Of a stretch of DNA of 64,000 nt, positions 32,178 through 44,900 are shown in pieces. The notes under the pieces are model-generated. The model searched no databases and was not told the origin of the DNA. It was given only the letters and a program-made list of their open reading frames with translations. Origin of the DNA: Steromphala cineraria (taxonomy: Eukaryota; Mollusca; Gastropoda; Trochida; Trochidae); contig OU744723.1 in NCBI GenBank assembly GCA_916613615.1, positions 26,930,710-26,994,709 of the forward strand. Direction: 5' to 3'. A program made the translations under genes and the position numbers. Every line of letters starts with the position of its first letter. Positions within the stretch are counted from its first letter, which is position 1.

Positions 32178-32612
32178 CAGTCTGATTAAAATCGACTGTG
32201 ATTCGAGGACAAAAAGTGTAAATATATTATCTCTAGTGGTTTTCGAACCTCACCCAGCCGGGCTTCCCTCTCATTCACAGTCTGAAGACACCCCTATTAC
32301 CCGTATGTTCTGACACAAGCTCATCTAGCCAATCGAAAGGAGCGCAGTAAAAGCTTCGATATCATACTAGGGGCAGGTAACTCCAGGGTACCATTCGTTA
32401 TACATAATCGCCGTTAAACGCTATTTAAAAACGAGGATGTGATTGGATAGCTTACGACTGGGTTTATCTGCGCTAAACTGGTTATAGCAACACGCGATAG
32501 AGGTGGGTGCATTCAGACCGAGACGGAGAGGATATTCCGAATGGTTCGAGCCCCGATAGAGACAATATTTTTATATTTAATCCTCGTAGCACAGTCGATT
32601 TTAATCAGACTG
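32178..32612. mobile_element. Mutator-like MITE, family CAGTCTGATTAAAATC, copy 2
   Basis: 435 bp with CAGTCTGATTAAAATCGACT ends. Flanks ACTGTACCAT (32168-32177) and ATTGTTCCAT (32613-32622) match at 8 of 10, so this is an older copy. It abuts the splice donor of the Ig2 exon. Confidence 0.8.
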
Positions 32613-32629
32613 ATTGTTCCATCACGAAC

Positions 32630-32941
32630 CTATTTCAACCAAAACAGCCTCCTCTGCCTTTCCGTATGAGTTTGAGGCTATGCAAGTGTATATACCCTGA
32701 TACTTTGTCTGCATGTTAAGAATGGGCATTGGGGCGTTATACCGGGGATTTCCAGCACCCACTGTCATCGTTGACTGCCCTCGTTTCTGGATCGTCCAGG
32801 AGATATAGGGAGGGGGGATTCCATCAGCCTCACAGGGTAGCTTGACGTCACTTCCGGCAGCTATCGTGATAGACTGGTAATTTACCTCCACTCCCGGTTT
32901 AACCACCAAATAATAGGGTGGTACAGTAATAGCGACGAAAT
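32630..32941 (-). CDS. LU/Ig gene exon 9: Ig domain 2 (I-set)
   Basis: Single-exon Ig domain in phase 1-1, acceptor GATTCACAG, donor G|GTTCGT. Contains VVKPGVEVNYQS, DVKLPCEADGIPPPYISW and YQGIYTCIASNSYGKAEEAV, a textbook I-set pattern. A MITE target duplication starts only 8 bp past the exon edge (32622), so the donor sits almost against a transposon. Confidence 0.88.
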
Positions 32942-35900
32942 CTGTGAATCATAAAAATAATGTTCTAGGTCTTGCACTTTTTCAACAAAATATTCCGAGA
33001 AAAGTCATTGAAAGTTATCATATTTCAATAAGTGGTTTCTTTAAGACAATTAACATAACATTTATACTCAATTTCCATTTGAGTCTAATTAGGAAACTGC
33101 GCTAAATCATAGTCGGTCTGCTTGTTCATGTCCCTCCCTATAAAATCTTCGTAATCTGATCAGATATCTGATCTCGAACATTATTTTAAGATACAACTTC
33201 GTAACTTCAGCATTACACAAGCAGAGTTTCAGAAGGACAGGAATTGCTAACGAAATGACGGACAGACTAAAGGTCATCCTGTGTCAGGGTACAAACGTTA
33301 CGCTAACTCCACTAATCTGAAACCTGGGCTCAGAAGCAAGATTCGCTCGCGCGGCACGAATCATTTACTCGCCACCTTCTCGATAAAATTTCAACGAGAA
33401 AATATCGTTCGTACCCAGTCTGATTAAAATCGACGGTGACTCGAGGAAAAAAAGCGTAAAATATTGTCTCTAGTGGGTTTTAACTTCAACCAGCCCGGCT
33501 TTTCTCCCATTCACAGTCTGAAGGCACCCCTATTACCCGCATATTCTGACGCAAGCTCATCTAGCCAATCGCAAAGGGCGCAGTAAAAGCTTCGGTATCA
33601 TGCAGGGGCAGGTAACTCCAGTGTACCATTCGTTATACATAATCGCCGCTAAACGCTATTTAAAAACGAGGATGTGATTGGACAGGTTATGACTGGGTTT
33701 GTCTGCGCTAAACTGGTCATAGGAACATGCGATAGGGGTGGGTGCATTCAGACCGAGGCGGAGAGGATGTTCTGGCTGGTTCGAGCCACGATAGAGACAA
33801 TATGTTTTATATATTATTCCTCGGAGTACGGTCGATTTTAATCAGACTGGTTCGTACCCTGAGAACTATAGAGCAAACAGCGGGTTATCAAAAATACAAT
33901 TAAGTCTCCGGACACTATTACCTGCCAGGTCAACCCTAGCTTCCGCTTTGACCCATCTGCCGCCCCCATACGCCTTGCACACGTACGTTCCGGAACTGGA
34001 TCTGTCCACTTCCGGTATGGTCAAAACAAGCCTATTTCCTGAACCTTTATTGATTCTTTTGAGACTTCCGTGTGACGTCACGTGGTACCACGCGAGATTT
34101 GGAGTGCCATTAGTGACTCCTTCCAGTTGACAGATGATTTGTGTCGCACTTTTATACTCGACCGTTTGCTGTTCCGGCGTCACCACGAGCAGTGCTGTCA
34201 CATGGAACATTGTGTTGAATTAGTTGATCAGAGATTGAAAGTCTAAAATATAATACTTGAGGATTTGCATAACGTTTATCCACCCTCATAAGTATGTTTA
34301 TGTTTTTAAAATTCATGAGTTGCATTGATAAATAACCAATTGAAAATGGTTTCTTCACCTTAAGGGTGGGTGTCACTCTATCATTACTATCAAATTTGTT
34401 GTCAACCAGGTTTACTGGTAAAGGGTGGGTGTCACTCTATCATTACTATCAAATTTGTTGTCAACCAGTTTTACTGGTAAAGGGTGGGTGTCACTCTATC
34501 ATTACTATCAAATTTGTTGTCAACCAGTTTTACTGGTAAAGGGTGGGTGTCACTCTATCATTACTATAAAATTTGTTGTCAACCAGTTTTACTGGTAAAT
34601 GGTGGGTGTCACTCTATCATTACTATCAAATTTGTTTCTTTGATTGGCATTCTAGAAGTTGGTGTGATGAACAATAAGGACAATTCTTATGGATGAACAA
34701 CTTCTTTATTCTGTGTAAGCGACGTTTTGACATAGATTCTATTTGCTTGACAACGACATTAGAATCTATGTCGAAACGTCGCTTACACAGAATAAAGAAG
34801 TTGTTCATCCATAAGAATTGTCCTTATTGTTCATCAAATTTGTTGTCAACCAGTTTTACTGGTAAAGGGTGGGTGTCACTCTATCATTACTATCAAATTT
34901 GCTGTCAACCAGTTTTACTGGTAAAGGGTGGGGGTCACTCTATCATTATTATCAAATTTGCTGTCAACCAGTTTTACTGGTAAAGGGTGGGTGTCACTCT
35001 ATCATTACTATCAAATTTGCTGTCAACCAGTTTTACTGGTAAAGGGCGGGGACACTCTATCATTACTATCAAATTTGTTGTCAACCAGGTTTGCTTGTAA
35101 AGGGTGGGTGTCACTCTATCATTATTATCAAATTTGCTGTCAACCAGGTTTGCTTGTAAAGGGTGGGTGTCACTCTATCATTACTATCAAATTTGCTGTC
35201 AACCAGGTTTACTGGTAAAGGGTGGGTGTCACTCTATCATTACTATCAAATTTGCTGTCAACCAGTTTTACTGGTAAAGGGCGGGGTCACTCTATCATTA
35301 CTATCAAATTTGTTGTCAACCAGGTTTGCTTGTAAAGGGTGGGTGTCACTCTATCATTATCATCAAATTTGCTGTCAACCAGGTTTGCTTGTAAAGGGTG
35401 GGTGTCACTCTATCATTACTATCAAATTTGCTGTCAACCAGTTTTACTGGTAAAGGGTGGGTGTCACTCTATCATTACTATCAAATTTGCTGTCAACCAG
35501 TTTTACTGGTAAAGGGTGGGGGTCACTCTATCATTATTATCAAATTTGCTGTCAACCAGTTTTACTGGTAAAGGGTGGGTGTCACTCTATCATTACTATC
35601 AAATTTGCTGTCAACCAGTTTTACTGGTAAAGGGCGGGGTCACTCTATCATTACTATCAAATTTGTTGTCAACCAGGTTTGCTTGTAAAGGGTGGGTGTC
35701 ACTCTATCATTATTATCAAATTTGCTGTCAACCAGGTTTGCTTGTAAAGGGTGGGTGTCACTCTATCATTACTATCAAATTTGCTGTCAACCAGGTTTAC
35801 TGGTAAAGGGTGGGTGTCACTCTATCATTACTATCAAATTTGCTGTCAACCAGTTTTACTGGTAAAGGGCGGGGTCACTCTATCATTACTATCAAATTTG

Positions 35901-38900
35901 TTGTCAACCAGGTTTGCTTGTAAAGGGTGGGTGTCACTCTATCATTATTATCAAATTTGCTGTCAACCAGGTTTGCTTGTAAAGGGTGGGTGTCACTCTA
36001 TCATTACTATCAAATTTGCTGTCAACCAGTTTTACTGGTAAAGGGTGGGTGTCACTCTATCATTATTATCAAATTTGCTGTCAACCAGGTTTGCTTGTAA
36101 AGGGTGGGTTTCACTCTATCATTACTATCAAATTTGCTGTCAACCAGTTTTACTGGTAAAGGGTGGGTGTCACTCTATCATTACTATCAAATTTGCTGTC
36201 AACCAGGTTTGCTTGTAAAGGGTGGGGGTCACACTATCATTATTATCAAATTTGCTGTCAACCAGGTTTGCTTGTAAAGGGTGGGTGTCACTCTATCATT
36301 ATTATCAAATTTGCTGTCAACCAGGTTTGCTTGTAAAGGGTGGGTGTCACTCTATCATTACTATCAAATTTGTTGTCAACCAGGTTTGCTTGTAAAGGGT
36401 GGGTGTCACTCTATCATTACTATCAAATTTGCTGTCAACAAGGTTTGCTTGTAAAGGGTGGGGGTCACTCTATCATTATTATCAAATTTGCTGTCAACCA
36501 GTTTTACTGGTAAAGGGTGGGTGTCACTCTATCATTACTATCAAATTTGCTGTCAACCAGGTTTGCTTGTAAAGGGTGGCGGTCACTCTATCATTATTAT
36601 CAAATTTGCTGTCAACCAGTTTTACTGGTAAAGAGTGGGTGTCACTCTATCATTACTATCAAATTTGCTGTCAACCAGTTTTACTGGTAAAGGGTGGGTG
36701 TCACTCTATCATTACTATCAAATTTGCTGTCAACCAGGTTTGCTTGTAAAGGGTGGCGGTCACTCTATCATTACTATCAAATTTGTTGTCAACCAGTTTT
36801 ACTGGTAAAGGGTGGGTGTCACTCTATCATTACTATCAAATTTGTTGTCAACCAGTTTTACTGGTAAAGGGTGAGTGTCACTCTATCATTACTATCAAAT
36901 TTGCTGTCAACCAGTTTTACTGGTAAAGGGTGGGTGTCACTCTATCATTACTATCAAATTTGCTGTCAACCAGGTTTACTGGTAAAGGGTGGGTGTCACT
37001 CTATCATTACTATCAAATTTGCTGTCAACCAGTTTTACTGGTAAAGGGTGGGTGTCACTCTATCATTACTATCAAATTTGCTGTCAACAAGTTTTACTGG
37101 TAAAGGGTGGGTGTCACTCTATCATTACTATCAAATTTGCTGTCAACCAGTTTTACTGGTAAAGGGTGGGTGTCAATCTATCATTACTATCAAATTTGCT
37201 GTCAACCAGTTTTACTGGTAAAGGGTGGGTGTCACTCTATCATTACTATCAAATTTGCTGTCAACCAGTTTTACTGGTAAAGGGTGGGTGTCACTCTATC
37301 ATTACTATCAAATTTGCTGTCAACCAGTTTTACTGGTAAAGGGTGGGTGTCACTCTATCATTACTATCAAATTTGCTGTCAACCAGTTTTACTGGTAAAG
37401 GGTGGGTGTCACTCTATCATTACTATCAAATTTGCTGTCAACCAGTTTTACTGGTAAAGGGTGGGTGTCACTCTATCATTACTATCAAATTTGCTGTCAA
37501 CCAGTTTTACTGGTAAAGGGTGGGTGTCACTCTATCATTACTATCAAATTTGCTGTCAACCAGTTTTACTGGTAAAGGGTGGGTGTCACTCTATCATTAC
37601 TATCAAATTTGTTGTCAACCAGGTTTACTGGTAAAGGGTGGGTGTCACTCTATCATTACTATCAAATTTTTTGTCAACCAGTTTTACTGGTAAAGGGTGG
37701 GTGTCAATCTATCATTACTATCAAATTTGTTGTCAACCAGTTTTACTGGTAAAGGTTGAGTGTCATTCTATCATTACTAACAATTTTGTTGTCAACCAGT
37801 TTTACTTACAGAGAGGGAGTAGCTGGATGCACAATCAAAGGAACATAAACATGCGATTTTGCTGAGCTCACTGACTGACCTTTCAACCAAGAGCCGACGC
37901 CTTTCTTATTTTGTTTTTCATAACCGTGACTTTGTCAGAATGAGAAACCTCAGAGCATTCTGTACAACCAAAACATGCGGGCCCTGAACCCCCTTAGCGC
38001 CAGCCTGAACATAAATGTACATACACGAAACGCCATTCAGGCCAATCTTTGATTATGGATATATTTTGTCCATTATGTAATGATCAGTTGATACTTGTGT
38101 ACGTAGTTGCAAATAGTCACTTGTTTTCAGTTTCCATCTCGCCGAAAAAACTTGTCGTTTGAAGTCTGATGAATGCAATAGTAATTTCCGTGCTTATGTA
38201 TCTGAAATTTACATCATATTTAAGATGAGAGAAATATCTATCGGTGGCTGGAATTTCACCCAGTATCCATTTGTCATGAAAACAAACGATCGACTGCTAT
38301 GCATAGTTCATTTTCCGCGCATTGTTTGTCAAGGACGTCACAAGAAACAATGTTCAACAAATTGGTTACAAAAAGATAACTTGTAGTAGTTCCGGATCTA
38401 GTAGGTGCATGCAGGAAGTAAACACACCACTGTGATCACTGACATTTTCTCTCTCGAAAAGTGAAAAATAATTTACATTTTATACAAATGGAAACTTTTT
38501 CCAAGCAATGGAGGGTCGGGATACCAACATGTAGTTTACTGTATTTACCGTAAAAACACGGTCTTTCTGTTTGACAGCATCGACAGTCGTCATTCACCCA
38601 AATAGTAACAGATTTTTTATATCCGTCATTAGCAAATTAAAATGTGAACAAGTGGGTGCAATTTGGGGATTTAATGTCGCCGGACAAAAAAGATACAGCT
38701 GAATTACGAAAATGTATCAATTTTCGTTGACGTCACAGAAATTTATCTGGCACGGGGTAAGCGTCAACGTTATTTTTATGAAGCACCAAGGGGGTTAAAG
38801 CTTTTTGCATCTAAATTGCCGCTTAGCATTTTTGAACAATGAAACTAACGATTATCTCAAATTCGAAGAAAAAATATGCGTGGTCGTCCATTTACGTTAG

Positions 38901-41900
38901 TGTATTTGATGGTTACTTGCAAAAGAAACACCGCCGCTAATGGCTTAAATATTGCCCAAGCGGTGTTAAGCTTTAACTCACTCACTCACTCACCATAAGA
39001 AACAATCGGGTTCTTGCATGACTAGTGTTCAATACGTCAACAGTAAAACTCTGAAAGAACACCAACTGATAAACTTCTATCTTAGAGTTTATAGCAGGGA
39101 TCTCTACTCAACGTATCAGGAGCATTAGCTAAACCAAACGGGGAATTATTTGGGCCTGCGTGAATCGTTTCTTGATATTGGAGCTGAGAAAGTAGTACCA
39201 TTTTTAAACGGATCCAACAGAGGTGCAACAGTTGTCGTTATCGTTGTCGTTATCGTCGTGGTTTTCATCGTCGTCAGGGGACAGATCTTGGAATTACACA
39301 TGGGTGCGTCGTCACAACACCCTCTGCACATGCCCCGGCGTTTGGTTGGCTGCATTCGTACCGCCTCACATGTCTGGTATGAGCGAAAGGAATGACGTAA
39401 AAGATGTCATATTGTCACATCGCATTTAGCAGCATTCTCCAGAAACTAAGATAACTGAATCGATTCTTCCCTGGTGATCTACAAAAGGTGGAGCGCTTGC
39501 TAAGCTATGCAACAAATCATCCTGATTTATTCAAATCACAATTGCGAAATCTGTGGTTATGTTTCCAAATTTGCATTCGAACTAACAATCGGGATTTTAA
39601 CCAAATCATGCTTAGAAAGTTTTCGTGAAAAACAGAGTTGTTATACGATATTCGTTTCTGATGAAAACGGTATCTAGACATGGTTATAAGGTTTAACGAT
39701 GAAAACGGTATAGATCTATGACATGGTTATAAGGTTTAACGATGAAAACGGTATAGATCTATGACATGGTTATAAGGTTTAACGATGAAAACAGTATAGA
39801 TCTATGACATGGTTATAAGGTTTAACGATGAAAACGGTATAGATCTATGACATGGTTATAAGGTTTAACGATGAAAACGGTATAGATCTATGACATGGTT
39901 ATAAGGTTTAACGATGAAAACGGTATAGATCTATGACATGGTTATAAGGTTTAACGATGAAAACGGTATCTAGACATGGTTATAAGGTTTAACGATGAAA
40001 ACGGTATCTAGACATGGTTATAAGGTTTAACGATGAAAACGGTATAGATCTATGACATGGTTATAAGGTTTAACGATGAAAACGGTATAGATCTATGACA
40101 TGGTTATAAGGTTTAAGGATGAAAACGGTATAGATCTATGACATGGTTATAAGGTTTAACGATGAAAACGGTATAGATCTATGACATGGTTATAAGGTTT
40201 AACAATGAAAACGGTATAGATCTATGACATGGTTATAAGGTTTAAGGATGAAAACGGTATAGATCTATGACATGGTTATAAGGTTTAACGATGAAAACGG
40301 TATAGATCTATGACATGGTTATAAGGTTTAACGATGAAAACGGTATAGATCTATGACATGGTTATAAAGTTTAACGATGAAAACGGTATAGATCTATGAC
40401 ATGGTTATAAGGTTTAAGGATGAAAACGGTATAGATCTATGACATGGTTATAAGGTTTAACGATGAAAACGGTATAGATCTATGACATGGTTATAAGGTT
40501 TAAGGATGAAAACGGTATAGATCTATGACATGGTTATAAAGTTTAACGATGAAAACGGTATAGATTTATGACATGGTTATAAGGTTTAACGATGAAAACG
40601 GTATAGATCTATGACATGGTTATAAGGTTTAACGATGAAAACGGTATAAATCTATGACATGGTTATAAGGTTTAACGATGAAAACGGTATAGATTTATGA
40701 CATGGTTATAAGGTTTAATGATGAAAACGGTATCTATGACATGGTTTTATATACCTCCCGGGTGTGTTAATAGCCTTTCAAGTCAGTCTTTATCCCCGTG
40801 GAAGATCACTACTTTGCATGAGAGGGCCTTAAAATGTTAGATAATGCCCTGCTGCGAGGGCCTTATAAACGCTTGTAAGGCCCTCGCAGCAGGGCATTAT
40901 CTAACCTTGTAAGGCCCTCCCATTGCAAAACAGTCGCTACAAAGAAAACTACAAACATCAAAACCGGTTACTTTATTTGCTGAAATTACAGACAAAAATG
41001 CGGTATCATGTTTTCAACATTTGAAGTTGAAGGTGAAGGATACAGGGCGGTTTTCTTGGTTCACCAAAACGAAAACTAAAATCCTCCAAATCATTTTGGT
41101 CGCAAAACGTTGACTGAGTCAAAAACAGGTCTTCTCCGTCCGACATCGCACTGAAGAATGATAGAAAATCACGTGGGTACCGCGTGATATAGCCAACTGC
41201 ACACGCCGCACGTGCTACACGTACGGCTAGGCTGACGGTTTGCCTCCAGCAAATTCAGGGGCCGTGTCAAAGGTTTATACGGTTTAAATTTTGGGTTTTT
41301 TAATTTTGAGGTAAAATTAAATATTTTCAATGTAAAGGTCGGTATATAAGACAGAAAAAGACCTCGCCCACGGGATTTCCGTGGAAAGAAAGCCCCTGCC
41401 CTCGGGATCGGCCACGGGGTCGGGCAAGCCCTCCCCCTAGGCCGCTCCCTAGGGCAGCGGGCTCCCTTTCCACGGAAATCCCTGGTGCGCGGTCTTTCTC
41501 CTTAACATAAGGTTTAACGATGAAAACGGTATAGATCTATGACATGGTTATAAGGTTTAACGATGAAAACGGTATAGATCTATGACATGGTTATAAAGTT
41601 TAAGAAACAACACTGTTGGGATATTCATGTCTTATATGAACTTTGAATATTTGGGAACAATATTTATGCACACACAATACTTATTTCGATTCGAGTAACG
41701 AGGAAGCCGTTTAGAGCCTTCGCCTCATTTGCGCATCGATAAACATGGCTTATGATTCCAGCTACGGAGACATAATGAAGTTTAAAGGAACAGTCCCACC
41801 TTTTTAGGTAAACATCCCATATAGTAGAGACTCAATCCAGTCTTGAGGTCCGTTTCTTCGTGGGTTGAGCAGGACTGTATAAAAGTATTATGCTTCATAA

Positions 41901-44900
41901 ACACTCATTATACGTTGCCAATTAATCTGAAAGTTTAACTATTGAAATATATGTACAGGCTTTTCAAAAACTTGTATTTGGAAATTACATCTCCATTGAA
42001 TGGTAAATACGTCATCGATACCTTAACTATAATATCAGCACTTATCACCTTTTAGAGAATCAAAAAAACGCCTCGCGCGTGCAGCAATTGAAATGTACAA
42101 CTCTCTGAATCTGGGTCGTCACGCGCAAAGCATGCGTTCTATCGGAAACATTTGAAAGAAACGGCAGATCTAGAGATTATTCACTGAATGGGTTTCCGTA
42201 TCATGAATATCACGATTTATAATTTATAATAAAAATTGTATAATGTTAGCCTTTGGCAAGATATCTACTTTGTGATTTAGATCTATCAAGTTACACTATC
42301 CAGAATACATTTTAAAAGTCTTAAATTACTTACAAGCAATCACGATAATTTGAAGCAATTTATAAGAAATAAATGACGAAGGATTATTACGAGTACTGAA
42401 ATGTTACTCACATCACCATGGTTACAGAGGGTGGTTGTATTACACATAGATGGGTCGGATATACCAGAACAAATACCGCACTCGAGCAGATGTTCATCTG
42501 TAAAGAAAACAATTAAAGTGATAAAAACTTTAAGCCTATTTGTAAGAGGCACTCGGCGAGTTGTTGGGATCATATATGTCAAACTATTCCAATAGTTAAA
42601 AAATGTCGACTGTTGCAAGAAAGTATCGTTTTTAAGTTAATCGACGACATAAAGTGACAACACTGAACAGGAAGGTTTGAAGTAGCGATTATGATCGAAT
42701 TGATCATTTTCCAATGGAAAGACAATGTATTTAAACTAAATGGAGCGTAACGCGTAATTTTAGAAAATTATCTAAAGCAGTCAGATACGAGTTGATAATG
42801 TCTGATAGGTTGTATAACTGGTATTCATGTACACTGGACGTGTGAATTTGGCGTCCTCGAAGGTATATGGCTGTTTTAAGATTGTTATTGAAATCAAGTA
42901 TTTATCATTTTGCATTTGGGGAATGAATATGTGTGATATTTTGAATTCATATCATGAATTAAGGCATTTTGTAAGTAAAAACAAAGTAAAACATACCGTG
43001 GTTAAAAGAAAGCATGAGGAAATTCAAAATCAACGTTATTTTTACATACCGAATGTTCAATTGGGGACAAATGGGCGTGATAGCTGCATGTCATTGGTCG
43101 ACATGTTTTTAAATTTAAATCACGTCAGAAAATGACAGTTTTGCAACCACTTATTAATGTTTGAAATTTACAGTTATCAGGATAAAGTTTCCAAAAATAA
43201 CGTGTTCACTTCGCTAACAACATTTTCCTTCGATACTTTTCATATTGACGTTGAGCTTGAACGTAAATTCCAAATAAAAATCTCTTTCGAAATATTTTAT
43301 GATAAAAATAGCATACCCTTTAAATTCCCTTTATCATCAAAACGAGCATTACACAAGTTTCCATGACAACAGGAAGACCAGAATTCTATCTGATAGTGTC
43401 CATTACCGGCTCTCAGAGAACGGGTCGTCCGGGGACATGGCTGAAAGGAAACGCGATTGTTAAAACAGGATACAGGGTTTAACTGCCTCCTCAAAGTATT
43501 CGCTTGTTGTTGAGTTGATCGTCCGTGAAGCGACGTATTTAGCTAATATTCTGAGAGACTTTAATTGAACTTTAAATCTCTAACAGAGTATACTGATTGA
43601 ACAAATGGAGACATCAGTAAATGTTGATCATCAGGTTTCATGTAAGAATAATGAACGTGTATCAACGAATTACGGATTATATGTCCTGAGTTAATCATTG
43701 TGATAAGATCAGAGCATATACGAGGAGTTATACTGGACAGTTATCATTGGTTTAGTAGATATTAACTTTAATGATTATCCACCAATTCTTCTGCAAACAT
43801 TATTTTTAGACTAAAATTTAGTCTATGAAATATTTTAAATAATTACTGTACCTTCATTTATGTTATTTTATTTCTTGAGGCTTTTCATTTCATATGTATT
43901 AAGTCAATCTAGACTTGCAGAAATATACACTATATACAAGGCTCCTATTTAATACACAGTCATGAAGCAGGACTATTATTATTGTATACATTATAGTTCA
44001 GTTTAAGGTTTAAAGACCATTAAATAAAGAACACGACGCTAAGTCCCCTGTTATCTATTAATATCTATGTTAAACGACACGATTTTCAGAAGAAGTCAAA
44101 TGCAAAATTTCAGTCTTCCTATGCTCCAAATATTTAAGAAGAAAGGAAAATAGGTGTTTTAGAGTGTGTTAGCGGTGACTCTGCATGCAATCACGGAGTA
44201 GTCAATCAATAATAATGATCTTTATTGGCATGTAACGAGATATCTATCATACGATGAGACAGTTACTTCGATAAAATCACGTTCATACTTCTTTAAAATA
44301 AAACTATACGAATTCGATGCTTCAATGCAAGGGGGGACACTCTATGGAAATGGAATCACGTGTAGAAGTCATCAAATAAGGTAAAGGTAAGAAACGACAA
44401 AACTGTCTATCTGAAATAACCTTCAGGACGATGTCATGTTGTGCAACACGATATCATCATGTTTTCGATCATCTTCCTACGCAAAGCATAAAACGACAGT
44501 TTCCGACCTGTTAGTTTTATGCCTTGCTGCAGACACTCTGTACTGATATCAGCGCCCCTGCAGGCCTGTTAGCAACCTTCAGGTACATTCTGATTGGACT
44601 ATTCATTTCTCACACAGAAAACTCAAGGGTCGGCAGCAAGGCATAATTTAACTGACAGTTCGGAAACTGGGTTTTTAGGCTTTGCGCAGGAAGATGGTTT
44701 TCGATATGTTGCCAAGTAACAAATATCGTAGAAGTCAACCTAGTACTATGAAATAATCAACAAAATCAAACCAATTAGATAGACTTCAATATTGGTTTTG
44801 TTCCTCCAATAAAGAACTCACGTGTTGAGTTTGAGTACTGCAGCCTAGATCGTATACGACATCACTTCCGGGATCACTTCCGGGTTCCGTGTATCTTCTT

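Noticed and set aside
34693..37865. A series of repeated 96-residue frames (GVTLSLLSNLLSTSF type)
   Set aside because: They are translations of the 59-bp tandem unit read through three frames. Frame changes at each 59-bp step and the absence of splice or start signals show they are not proteins.
43157..43366. Plus-strand frame overlapping the LU1 last exon
   Set aside because: It is a shadow of the minus-strand exon, which has canonical splice sites and the LU cysteine pattern.
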